Assembly: GCA_017454375.1 (NCBI GenBank)
Contig: JAFTDB010000010.1
Coordinates: 36,992 to 100,991 of the forward strand
Length of the DNA stretch: 64,000 bases
Direction of reading: 5' to 3'
DNA from: Acholeplasmatales bacterium
GTDB lineage: Bacteria; Bacillota_I; Bacilli_A; Acholeplasmatales; Anaeroplasmataceae
Position numbers and translations under genes: made by a program. Every line of letters starts with the position of its first letter. Positions within the stretch are counted from its first letter, which is position 1. The notes beneath the pieces are model-generated. The model was not told where the DNA came from. It did not search any database and was given only the letters and a program-made list of their open reading frames with translations. This document shows positions 15,901-21,474 of this stretch, piece after piece.

Positions 15901-18900
15901 ATATTACAAGGTTGGCAATAATGAAGATTATGTATTTGAAATCGTAGCTAAGGATATTTCATTAGACTTAACTGATAATCCAGTATTCTTAGGAAGCTTC
16001 AAGAATTATACTCTTCAAAAGCCAATTAGTACTGATGAGAATAGTCCAGAAATCTTCATTGAATATAAGCTTGTATATAATGGTAATCCACAAAATGCAA
16101 CTCATGCTGGTACATATACATATACTTATCCAACTGAGACTACAACTGGTAATTATATCCAAATTGCTAAGGATTCATTAAATAACGAATTATTATCAAT
16201 TAAGGTTAAGAATTCTCAAAATGAATATATAGCAGTTACAGGTAATTATCATATTACTTCATTAACATTAACAATTAATGTTCAAACTACATCTGCAGTA
16301 TATAGCGTAATGTCTGATGCTAACGTAACATATACTCCAGCTGAAGGAACTAATGAGGCTCAATTATCTACAACATATTCTAAGAATGGATTAATTCTTC
16401 CAGGATTGTTATCTAACTCAACTGGTACACAAACTATTAAGTTCTATAACAGCAATAAAGAATTAATGACTACATTCAACGAAGTAGCATTAAACGGTGC
16501 AATCGGTGCAACTAACCATCTAGATGCTGGTACATATTACGTTAAGTACAATATTGCACAAGACCAAGATGTATCTGCATTAGAAACTGACTTCATTAAG
16601 CTAGTTATTGCTAAGCGTGAGCTTCAATTATCAGTAGATAGCTTATCATTAACATATAATGGTAATGTTAATAAGCCAACTATCGGTGTTCAAACAGTTG
16701 GTTATACTGAAATTGAAGTAACACAAACTATCACAAATACAACTGGTGATGTTACATCAACTAATGTTGGTGGATACGACATAACTGTATCAATTGCTGA
16801 TACTACAAACTATGAAATCATTAGTGCAACTGAATATCATTATGATATTAACCCAATTGAGATTACTATCACAGTTCCTACAATTGAACAAAGTAAGACA
16901 TATGATGGTAATCCATGGAGTAAGGATTTATCAACAATCGGTATAACTGTTGCTGATGGTGAAACTGTAATTGGTGATATTAGTACAATTTCTGCCGAAG
17001 CTGGTACATACAGCAGAGAAGATCAATTCAATGTTGACTTAACAGTTGTTAAGGGTACTAAGGCTGGCGATACTCCAACTACAAGCAACTATGAAGTAAC
17101 TGTATCACTAAATGTTAATATTAATTATGAAGAATCTAAGTATAAGATTAAAGTTGGCGAGCATGAAGAAAATGATCAAATCATTCCTGACTATGCAGAA
17201 GAGACAACTGATGATGAAGGTCGTCAATTATGGGTAGTTGAATATGTGTATGATGGTAAAGCTCATAGCTTAAATGTAATTCCAGAAGTAACTGGTGCTA
17301 CAGTTCTATATTCTGTAAATGGTAGAAATAGAAATAAGACATATACATTAACTAATGCTAACGCTGAGCTTCGTAATATCTACGATGAAACTGGACAAAC
17401 TGTTATTGGTACACAACTAATGGGTGGCGTAATTGTAACATTTGAAATTAGTGCTCCTCATCGTGCTACAACAACAGGTAGAATCTTGTTCAGAATCAAG
17501 AAGGCTAATATTACATTCAATTACACTGATCCTACTAAGGTATATGATAGAAGAAATACTCCAATAACTGTGACTACATCTCCAATTACTGTATCTCCAA
17601 CTATCGCATACTATAAGGTTACTGAAACTCTTGATGATCTAAACAATGTTGTTAAGACTTACACAATAACATCTTACACATCTGCAGTTGGTAAATATCG
17701 TGCAGTAATAAGTGTAAACGGTAGTAGTAATTACTATTCAGCTGAAAAGGCTGTTGATTACGAAGTAACTAAGGCTGATTTAACTATTAGATTTACAGGA
17801 ACTAATAAGGTTGCATATACAGGTAGTCCAATTAATGATTTACCTATTAGTGTTAACTCATTTAATCCTCAAACTGTATATCATTACTATAATAATGATG
17901 CTGCATCTTACGATTCTGTAAATAAGGTAATAAAAGATGGTGCAACTGAAATTGGTAAGCCAACTGAAACTGGTAATTATGTAGCTGTTGCATTCTGTAA
18001 GGGTGATAGCAACTATAATGATACAACTTCAACACCATTCGAATTCTCAATTGTTAAGAATAGTTATCAAGTAACATGGACAAAGAAGAGTAGCTATACA
18101 TATAATGGTGAAGTTCAGACTCCAGTTGCTACTGCATACATCAATGGTGTGGATGTTCCTCTTAATACTGAATTTGTAAGTGGTAATGGTATCACTGCAG
18201 GTTCTCATACATTAAGAGCAGTTCCTGCTGATAGCTCATACACACTTGAGGGTGCAGAAATTACTTATACAATTAACAAGTTCGTTGTTAACGTAACAAT
18301 TAATAAGCAATTACCTAAGACTGGTAATAAGCAAACAGTAACAATTTCTGCTGATACATTAATCATGGAAATCAATACTAAGTATTATTACTATGAAATT
18401 GTTTCAATCGATTATAGTGCTCAAGCATTATTCAGACGTATTAGCCATGATTATGAGGTTGTTGTACAAACTACTGGCTCTGAAATTAAGACTTATACAA
18501 CTGCTGATAGTGAAATTGAAATTATCAGTTCAAGTGTTATCAATAAGAACCCTGAATTCGATAATGTTCTTGATGTTACATCTTCATTTGAATTCAGAAT
18601 CAGTGGTACAATTGACATTGTTAACTCTGCAATCAGCTTCAGCTTCGTTGGTGAAAAGTTTGTTAATAATGACAGAGTAGTTGAATTAACATATCAACAA
18701 ATGGGTAAAGATAATGACTTTGAAGCTATTAAGCAAACAGTTATCTTGAATAAGCCTGATGATGTAACTGCTGAATTTACATTACAAGGTAGAACAGTAA
18801 CTTCATTAGAGTTCACTAATGCTGGTGACTATACTGTTGAATATAGATTAACTGGTCCTGGATATGAGGATGCTACTGGATATCTATATGTAAAGATTGC

Positions 18901-21406
18901 TAGAATTGATTATGTAATTGAAAGCAATGTTGACTTATCTAAGTCTTATGATGGTAGAATCGTCGTTCCATCATTCTCAGTAACTAATGCTAAGCAAAAT
19001 GCTGTATATAGCTATAGCTACTATAAGAAGAATTCTCAAGGTGAATATGAAATAATGACTTCAACTCCAATTGATGCTGGTGAATATAAGGTAGTTGCAA
19101 CTGCATTAACATCAACTAACTATAATACTAGCAGTAAGGATCTAGGATTCGTTATCTCTAAGGCTGAGGGTAAGATTAATGTTGATAGTATTGCTACAAC
19201 TAAGACATATGATACATTACCATTTGATGCACTAGTTGGTATTGATGGTAAGGCTACATATGAGGGCGACACATATGTTAAGTCATATCCAAGCTATGTT
19301 GGTGATGGTACAATCAGTGCTATCTTCTATGACAAGACTGGTGAAAATGTGATCGATGCTCCATCTAGCGTTGGTGAGTACAAGGTTAAGTATATCTTAT
19401 CTGATGGTACTAACTATGCTGGTACTGAAACTGAATTAATTGATATCAGTATTGAAAAGCGTGTATTATTATTCAGTGTTGTTGATAATAGTGGTAGTAT
19501 AGCTGATCTATCTAAGGTATATGATGGATTATCATATACAATCGCAGCTAACGACTTAGTAGAAGTAGCTGATGGTATGATTGTTGAAAATTCAGCATTC
19601 AACCTATCTGGTACAATTACTACAGTTAGTGGTGCAATCGGTGTATATTCTTCAACTAATAGCTTCATTAGTGTAATTAAGCTTTACAATAATGGTAATA
19701 TCGTTGAGTTGCCATCTAACAATATCAGTGTTGAAATCATGTTAACAGTTAGAATTACTAAGGCATCTGCTGAAGGTTATGTAACTGCAACTGGTGTAAA
19801 TAAGGTATATGATGGTAATGAATATGGAATTAGTGTTGTTGTATCTAATTCAATTCCTCGTAACGAATATACAATTACTTACAGCTTAACAAATAATGAA
19901 GAAGATTATCAATCTAACAACATTATGATTTCTGATGTAACTCCTGCTGAGGGTGTTAGAGTTTACTATAAGGTAATCTTTGAAAACTACGCACCAATCT
20001 TATCTTATGAAACAATTATAATTAGTAAGAAGCAAGCTACAGTATCTTATGAGAACCTAGTTCAAACATATACTGGTATGCCTGTTGTTAATCCAACAAT
20101 TATAACTGATTCTGATGGTGCAATTGGATTCACATTCGAAGGCGGAAGACCTACAAATGTTGGTACATATAATGTTAGTGTTGTAATAGCTGCAACAGAT
20201 AACTTTGCTAAGTTTGAAGATACTATTACATTAACTGTTAATCCATATAGCTTAACACTTAACTGGTATAACTTATCAATGCAATACACAGGTCAATCAC
20301 AAAAGCCATATGCAATCGTATCTGGCTATGCACCTGATGCTGTTGTAATTGAAGTATCTGCTGGTGAAGCAATTTCTGTTGGTAATAATTATCAAGCTAC
20401 TGCAGCAGTTAAAGAATCTACTTCATATAATAAGAACAACTATGTAATTACAAATGATACTAAGCCATTTGAAATTACTAAGGTATTAATTGATATCCCT
20501 CAAGATTACACATTAGTATACACAGGTACTGTAATTAAGCCATACACAACAGCTCAATATAACTGTACAGAAGCAAATAATAAGGTTATTAAAGATGTTG
20601 GTACTTATGAATTAGTATACGGCTTACTTGCTGGTGATAATGTTGCTTGGGCTGATAATACAATTGATAACAAGACAGTCACATTAACAGTTGTTCAAGC
20701 TGATATCTCAGTTGCTAACTTTGGACAAATTGCTAAACAAAAATATACTTCTAAGGCTGTTGAGGTTAAACCTACAATTTACTACCTAGATGCTGAATTG
20801 ACTTTAGGTGTTGATTACACATTAACTTGGTCTAACAACATCAACAAGACAACTGCTACAAGCATGGCAGTAGTAACTGCTACAGGTATTAATAACTTCA
20901 AGGGTAGCGTAAGCACTACATTCTCAATTGTTAATGCAGTATTCTCATTCAACTCTGGTTATGAGACTGATTACTTCATGAGAGCAAATGAGTATGTAGC
21001 AGAAGATCATACATACTACAGTAAGAATAGAACTATCGTAGTTGCTGGCATTTCTGCAGGTACAACAATCCAAGACTTCATTAACAATGAATTCGATGCT
21101 GACATGCGTGATAATGTCTTAGTATACACAAGTGCTGATCGTATCATTAACGATAAGTCTACAGTTCTAGGAACAGGTATGAAGCTTGTACTTCTAGATG
21201 ATGGTAAGATTATCGATATCGTATCAGTAGCTGTAACTGGTGACTTAGATGGTGATGGCTATGTAACTACATCTGATGTTGTATTATTCTCTAAACAACT
21301 TCAAAAACCAGGTAGTATTACATATGCTCAATTCAGAGCTGCAGATATGAGTGGCGATGGCAAAGTTACTATCGATGATTATCTACAATTTATTAAGCTT
21401 CTTTAA
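2..21406 (+). CDS. Giant BspA-like LRR / MBG-repeat surface protein with C-terminal dockerin (5' end outside window)
   Basis: The reading frame is open from the first complete codon at position 2 and has no start in the window, so at least 7134 residues are encoded and the true N-terminus and signal peptide are not visible. Residues 1 to about 4300 are LRR_5/BspA-type repeats (pattern I-x-x-GAF-x-x-C-x-x-L-x-x-I-x-IP). A linker follows, then about 18 beta modules with Y-[DNT]-G motifs resembling MBG/YDG domains, and finally a type I dockerin with two EF-hand-like calcium loops (DLDGDGYVTTSD and DMSGDGKVTIDD). No LPXTG motif or C-terminal membrane segment is present, so retention by a cohesin partner is inferred. 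Such repeat proteins usually act in adhesion or glycan binding; the actual ligand is unknown. The gene ends at a strong terminator. It strongly prefers AAG, AAC and TTC codons, unlike most neighbours, which suggests high expression. Confidence 0.9.
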   Translation, partial: SYTFYIPYKLVKITISNNLSEDTIGDYAFYNVSNIQTVDYSTIKYILAHAFENSSITNINHAGMANDPLTYNGTINYQSSINLDTTDLVTLGDYAFYNCDNIQTLILPDTLVDSSNTYDNKFTTNGYVGKYVFAHNDGLINLDIRSVILGEYMFETDTNLELLSVPEKVTAIRDYAFTNCDKLSDITFHNRLVGKWMFYDCDGIVTLDLTSDAAGGMVEIRYGAIGNTDSLETLTIPFVGRYNYSKNNTDSKETLFGWIFGEEETLVNANYTDVVEAYKATLTSTQITAETNASTLLENALIYNKYNVLVAARTSELQAENKTAEEIAIILAAEDADIRLQARAQGKAQKDSIAISGLTLVKQKYRDSLNNDGNLDDYISYYIPSTLRTVSIATGEHTIGFGAFMNVSMVEQINLPSDLLVIKDRAFEGCTSLKNITIPATVTTLGAYAFNNDVNLETVTFAATENNALITAINDGTFRNCYKLHGILLPKTVGSIGVAAFENNNSVSIIVSNKGDYISMAAKLDNEYSIVLPESLRTIGDYAFFHEAGNGTTILNRILICDNIETIGYAAFGGLEALTKLYIPFVGHKAYPTTATITSQDKFEALFGYVFGHIENANMSRIEQGFVGASNIDVLDIVDDQSRVRGTTTLTPTAYDTLVNSTPKTEYRYEFYVPTRLTDLTFTNALTIGEGALENATMIVRLTTKSTTKVLTRALYNATGIEEFNKQQNAGVVYLFNTELITGAGDEAFKNIGSASTGAGMNLYVSRRLGQTLDDLGTNVFEAANITSIKFDNTANTTEGVKSLGDYMFANCTKLTTLVIPKSITNLGKFVFAYCTGLGSLTKDHLNVDDYDASDVYDTEGHVIETVRYLKKEKYGQPLADWSITFENETIGKEMFRGCTGLTYLWIPDNINSIGEGAFDACINLEGIKIPFIGEKDINVVINPTTNKEYIDPNSFGKNTLFGWIFGDENAFAGDLETTIDEGEYLVEQYYAFTNNINEMTQEKDVIPALPEDKSYYQFYIPQKLVSVIISNTSGTKVIAPGSFMNTSRIRNIQISDATKYIGMFAFYQCGFQGITLSDKITYIGAGAFQESDIIEIVISNSVIAPLQYYGCTYLQKITVASPVVEIGYGAFGLCTNLTEIVLPFVGKSFNDGINFDEEGNLLSTFDENGNILTNKKELSGDEKLFGYIFGSIKPSGEEELDAVSETKQRYLDAEGVEKIATYYIPKSLKKVTITNDTQISYGAFSGCTEIECVILPEYRYIANDAIPVRVFDTIAPYAFYGCSSLIGAHYYNSHYTRENAKQYISQDDFDTYEFSIRVGTPVPHYTHNGTPSDAILGAGVIKNVNAELQDTNIVDEYFVIPKFVNNLGAYAFSGCTSLTKVKYMGTNTGTSNVGNSDVRLSISGQQYIYQKHDGNNGITYEFNSALEHVTHANQVFTTIDDYTFANCTSLRSIEWAQDPNDATFTQSNDMLRFAKWINQINSHAFYGCSAITTIYLDDSLTNGSLANNAPHFGQYAFADTGVTTVTFESGIQEIGDHMFRYSNSLQNVEIPASIGANIGDYAFADSSSLTNFKVYGSTIGQYMFFNTAIAEFDEDNYVLASLTTIGYAAFGGCNDLTTMLIPFSGKNAQNSTTGTFETLFGYIFGHIETANSIPVYQKHTNNPTSVEVTAWTDASIRGTYTYTPDDNGYYKFYIPGNLKNIIVTTATYIPYGAFMNTPFEKIRLNNVKYIGDYAFYDMDHLTTFDKNSAKDFSSTSNSMIDLTGIESVGNYAFAQNDGIENVRTSSSLTTIGSYVFAYNSAIESIVLGNSVLGAHMFDHSASLEHISIPAAVTTVRTHAFANSPKLYDLTLYNTTIGEYMFFNDTKLGLNANGQTQELIIASSISTIGYAAFGGCYELTQLRIPFVGKSRYTDGCDKFEHLFGYIFGHIENDKMMEIVQDYEGSTAKTVNLDENSTTTLSSPYHFYVPEKLRRVVIFDDYTISESAFMNMTKLSEAILPSQITDIQQTAFDGCSALTSITIPAGVKTIGKYAFRDNIKLARVDYLGSLITRLEEGTFYNCVELTTAEIQRNVTVLGPKVFYNNKSVTTITVHENVTSIGEGAFGGIPNLQSITIPFVGAHQYTTFSDETVFGYLFGEGQEDTYTAYTGDNKYSEYTRTEMTINDNGQTKTYFIPKSLKSVTVTNAEAIGDYAFDNCGEITTINLTNVNNKLESIKKYAFNKVVKLQSITIPKTVTTLEKYAFNADTSLGTVTFENGINLATISEGAFYDCTSLSRIIADGITDETINTIPSSVKTVGKEAFYNTKTIKSIIIPTSVTTINEGAFGGMESLIEISLPFVGKQRTATLANNETETTTFGYVFGQLKNTLDTSKFYNATQGTYEAYLPNSLVSVMITDDSAIRANAFENVSKVKYLSLPQEGYNSVVGQRVPFALIGSHAFENMYQLVRKELQAADKTVGTYTLKIASSMILPSTTTTIEEYAFNMEEVSTTTTSPNNPKLTNMFIPKSVTTIGRYAFRNEIEMTTFEFENEIILATIPEGLFYNCYKLSKIKANNDDVYNGVPNTTTTISTKAFYNCYVLDNVKILENVLTIKSQAFAGDKSLTNIILPFVGEYRVATNATDTTTFGYIFSPVSNDDTNDEHNTSDFIKVRQNENRYYIPAGLVDVTITDDTKIKSYAFASMTNLLYVTLPDGRGNVDFTEIMSHAFENTDSLIRVDNTTTVLTRGTDDPVTNANKRNIYLPATTTTIGANAFENSNSIVNIILPDSITTLGVKAFAEMDKVVTAKFEGNNITVIPEGLFYNDTKLTTVYTTAQNTVEVVSLPESVTTIGKNVFFNNVLITVVNLGINSVQTTNLVSIGEGFIAGTRDLQTLIVPFIGEARTEDRCSATNGYNDSKSTLFGHFFGFDNTGLANTLVAVDQWFSHYNDLENRADYKVTTYLPANLATVKVLDAKVIHYGTFMNVSMVENYLLPSNIEAIEDYVFFNTGHTATGSLNGAVVKNIKIKTNDNYQSLTYIGKFAFAHSTITSFNKEELNNNSEVVLVNEINIPQNVTTLEDYSFFNLTSATKVTIPATVTEVGSYIFADSPNISTIDIKNSKIGRHMFDNIGELVSVTIPATVTVVGAYAFANNAKLTTITINNRVIGDYMFYNCQKLSGFNAQDVDSIGEGAIAMCYGISEISIPFVGRSFYDQVTDKKEAVLGYIFGTYANTVLPEGAATAVYTWGVGYDGDKKTITVADANAKATVTRQQYGSNNSNVVEYLIPDSLKVVHVTNDRVIGTGAFDNCSNLTTITLPDGTLGNSLEIIYAYAFRGCSKLTSMVIPETVISIGRESFKNDVELTTVEFKGSLIKTFADELFYNCYKLTTIKNRNSNTINQVAIDNNVTTIGEKVFFNNIAMSKLIVPQNVETIGYAFVGGTYALSDLTIPFIGKKNYSDNNVEYANAIFGYLFGYTTQIYDEFYGDPSNRDDKLNLVRQFFGPTDSLGAYGYIPKTLTTLTITNATNIFYGALYDVDTITTVTINNSLVKIDTKAFANMDELVTVKYVSPTQTKDLHIIGDSAFEDDHKLHYFNQYNTKGINDVDYMYDIVIPARYNSFTLGSNAFSNVDAAQSLYLAKNFDSVGMYAFANMDKLEKVTIRNEYISDGMFNNDPVLNNVVVPEYVTYVGYGSFGKCIGLTNITLPFVGIRNYSNAVNLQSGKEYDRNFGVIFGQLPADGTTETKQRYNATAEYRSFYIPTSLTTVTITNDTAIGYGAFENCGNITSIQIPNTRRTVITDGIGTVVSVTATDVFDSINDYAFANVSKITDIIIPATTTTLGKYAFYNDVLLSNVRFLGNSIERIEESTFENCYKLQKINSTENKYSLPTNIKTISAKAFKNAASDSSLSTITLIISPNTETIGEEAFMNTSKITAVDFSSNNKITTFAQSVFENSSLAAIDIFESITTIADKAFKNTKLVGTLTVPANVTTVGSEVFADIEELTDVTYLANVFGTYMFENDINITTVIYPNNSSITAIPRGLFKNAQSLTGFVIPSGVTKIEGYAFYNTNQMTFELPASVTRIEEYAYANISNFTEITLPATVTYLGYSVFNGDYNITAMVLPFIGTNYGATNAESFFAYIFGRDSSDDTTKASLDGNNASAYTTSSKFNSLNSIDVAQFMKQNGELKTFTRPAIELNAKGERVEGTRINATYDVYRVPAGLRALTIVTDNDDSTKKPVITAGQLSGMVTFEEITLPYNIYKIEESAFDMQRLPEVFGNNDETQSKLIYVEIPKGLAILERGVFANINPGFFLIAYYSPEEMKPAGYSWAGNYDDDSAETKMGRWHTVYPVWKDTDDDIFIYQYNGYTKTFEITGYKPRLEQYLGSTSHTGIIIIPKVHGGVFVASIAAEAFADYNGENPILGIDIPESVIHVGDNIVNGGDDFVAYVRAKSTDTGYNYQIDLSGGQNQTVQNIDNTDYNYVGTNEARWMNKGIIYYGYDITWTVYTGQTYQVLLSAMNISLDLDMDDPTEVWKTHHTGEYEEDEDGNQVEIVEQYKGVVLTYDETTGLYSAEYQGIKLTPKPIIKSIAKSIGGAPIPMYDTSDDLVKVLYEGNLDIQYDENGNVVSGGMVRVYSNNASTFAFNKSTSTEDDYIEIGFQINPTTVTITINTTQVFAENTYWINTEWTNVPYLTVEGLKNDEEVFSGVLRTIKLAYSNTEDEERYGTNGSRVKYDENGNIMPYESNDVIYSSVQNYIDGSEFIWEEQWKIMLDDRDISKNYLVKLNASVTITPQSLMVDWSDTHSPFDSKVLPMATVTIPEKDVDTRVPLTVIIKKYRVAEGEDPYIAEYLTTKRSEIDIDTVLSSIGSYSVTVVTSNKNYRLNNANLIYLLERVTIDTPSVSGAYHYTGKPQLISTTIVPKYSSTSGLVNLYDYYEAINGTLTDKQIEDITDYIKSADYTREGFEAKFDEFGIRMFTDNEVYFESTGQHSIYAILRDPQNYQWLDVRDPLFRLPIYTLNFEINRMNVTLNINGEDQTPINLTFVEGKQTTTSINSRMVEVDKSIDIPVVASGTLRVNANGKIEFDSNEIEIVNGKINGEFVEKINGEYLSENYKVTVNGKITVKYPSLNVSVTLNKKGEGDAFDVVEKSTADNTFYIDGTLNEIDYDGVDHKIVINAQQTATVTWATSKDAAVWEPISTLPLYKLAGNYTIYYKIQQNMYDDFIGHIELRINKVYSTISVDLGDALVKNGDVYAVNANEHNWRTYDGVGINGLIHVTSTGSELDALVRYHKQNQSGEYFEAVDDAVDVGIWKLEIYVPGDTNHLATYYKVGNNEDYVFEIVAKDISLDLTDNPVFLGSFKNYTLQKPISTDENSPEIFIEYKLVYNGNPQNATHAGTYTYTYPTETTTGNYIQIAKDSLNNELLSIKVKNSQNEYIAVTGNYHITSLTLTINVQTTSAVYSVMSDANVTYTPAEGTNEAQLSTTYSKNGLILPGLLSNSTGTQTIKFYNSNKELMTTFNEVALNGAIGATNHLDAGTYYVKYNIAQDQDVSALETDFIKLVIAKRELQLSVDSLSLTYNGNVNKPTIGVQTVGYTEIEVTQTITNTTGDVTSTNVGGYDITVSIADTTNYEIISATEYHYDINPIEITITVPTIEQSKTYDGNPWSKDLSTIGITVADGETVIGDISTISAEAGTYSREDQFNVDLTVVKGTKAGDTPTTSNYEVTVSLNVNINYEESKYKIKVGEHEENDQIIPDYAEETTDDEGRQLWVVEYVYDGKAHSLNVIPEVTGATVLYSVNGRNRNKTYTLTNANAELRNIYDETGQTVIGTQLMGGVIVTFEISAPHRATTTGRILFRIKKANITFNYTDPTKVYDRRNTPITVTTSPITVSPTIAYYKVTETLDDLNNVVKTYTITSYTSAVGKYRAVISVNGSSNYYSAEKAVDYEVTKADLTIRFTGTNKVAYTGSPINDLPISVNSFNPQTVYHYYNNDAASYDSVNKVIKDGATEIGKPTETGNYVAVAFCKGDSNYNDTTSTPFEFSIVKNSYQVTWTKKSSYTYNGEVQTPVATAYINGVDVPLNTEFVSGNGITAGSHTLRAVPADSSYTLEGAEITYTINKFVVNVTINKQLPKTGNKQTVTISADTLIMEINTKYYYYEIVSIDYSAQALFRRISHDYEVVVQTTGSEIKTYTTADSEIEIISSSVINKNPEFDNVLDVTSSFEFRISGTIDIVNSAISFSFVGEKFVNNDRVVELTYQQMGKDNDFEAIKQTVILNKPDDVTAEFTLQGRTVTSLEFTNAGDYTVEYRLTGPGYEDATGYLYVKIARIDYVIESNVDLSKSYDGRIVVPSFSVTNAKQNAVYSYSYYKKNSQGEYEIMTSTPIDAGEYKVVATALTSTNYNTSSKDLGFVISKAEGKINVDSIATTKTYDTLPFDALVGIDGKATYEGDTYVKSYPSYVGDGTISAIFYDKTGENVIDAPSSVGEYKVKYILSDGTNYAGTETELIDISIEKRVLLFSVVDNSGSIADLSKVYDGLSYTIAANDLVEVADGMIVENSAFNLSGTITTVSGAIGVYSSTNSFISVIKLYNNGNIVELPSNNISVEIMLTVRITKASAEGYVTATGVNKVYDGNEYGISVVVSNSIPRNEYTITYSLTNNEEDYQSNNIMISDVTPAEGVRVYYKVIFENYAPILSYETIIISKKQATVSYENLVQTYTGMPVVNPTIITDSDGAIGFTFEGGRPTNVGTYNVSVVIAATDNFAKFEDTITLTVNPYSLTLNWYNLSMQYTGQSQKPYAIVSGYAPDAVVIEVSAGEAISVGNNYQATAAVKESTSYNKNNYVITNDTKPFEITKVLIDIPQDYTLVYTGTVIKPYTTAQYNCTEANNKVIKDVGTYELVYGLLAGDNVAWADNTIDNKTVTLTVVQADISVANFGQIAKQKYTSKAVEVKPTIYYLDAELTLGVDYTLTWSNNINKTTATSMAVVTATGINNFKGSVSTTFSIVNAVFSFNSGYETDYFMRANEYVAEDHTYYSKNRTIVVAGISAGTTIQDFINNEFDADMRDNVLVYTSADRIINDKSTVLGTGMKLVLLDDGKIIDIVSVAVTGDLDGDGYVTTSDVVLFSKQLQKPGSITYAQFRAADMSGDGKVTIDDYLQFIKLL
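14620..20935 (+). repeat. Array of about 18 MBG/YDG-type beta modules
   Basis: Motifs of the form (K/S)-x-YDG, TYNG or YTG followed by K/Q-P and a later AGTY or VGxY turn recur at spacings of roughly 70-110 codons. Examples lie near 14640, 16070, 16645, 16893, 17240, 17535, 17808, 18095, 18940, 19200, 19515, 19798, 20062, 20276, 20512 and 20740. This fits the MBG/YDG bacterial immunoglobulin-like families, which usually form extended stalks holding a binding region away from the cell. Exact domain borders cannot be fixed by eye. Confidence 0.7.
21236..21403 (+). other. Type I dockerin domain at the C-terminus of the giant protein
   Basis: Two 12-residue calcium loops begin at a GD-x-D/S-GDG core: D-L-D-G-D-G-Y-V-T-T-S-D and, 23 residues later, D-M-S-G-D-G-K-V-T-I-D-D. 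Each is followed by a helix (VVLFSKQL and YLQFIKLL). Positions 10-11 of the loops, the usual cohesin-recognition positions, are TS and ID. The domain is preceded by a KLVLLDDGKIID-type segment common before dockerins of surface proteins. No cohesin is encoded in this window. Confidence 0.85.
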
Positions 21407-21419
21407 TAAATAAAAAATT

Positions 21420-21453
21420 GGAAATATGATTAATTTCATATTTCCTTTTTTTT
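21420..21453 (+). terminator. Rho-independent terminator of the giant gene
   Basis: A perfect 10-bp stem (GGAAATATGA / TCATATTTCC) with a TTAATT loop is followed by eight T residues. It lies 13 bases after the stop codon. Confidence 0.9.
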
Positions 21454-21462
21454 GTTTTTTGA

Positions 21463-21468
21463 TACAAT
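21463..21468 (+). promoter_or_regulatory. Probable -10 element (TACAAT) giving a leaderless helicase mRNA
   Basis: TACAAT lies six bases before the ATG at 21475, so transcription would begin at about the A of the start codon. No Shine-Dalgarno sequence precedes that ATG. No convincing -35 is seen because the region overlaps the upstream terminator. Confidence 0.45.
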
Positions 21469-21474
21469 ATCAGT

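Noticed and set aside
1144..20289. Several open frames of 60-150 codons opposite or out of frame with the giant gene
   Set aside because: They lie fully inside the repeat-coding frame, repeat the same hydrophobic composition caused by repeat codons, and have no SD or promoter. They are shadows.
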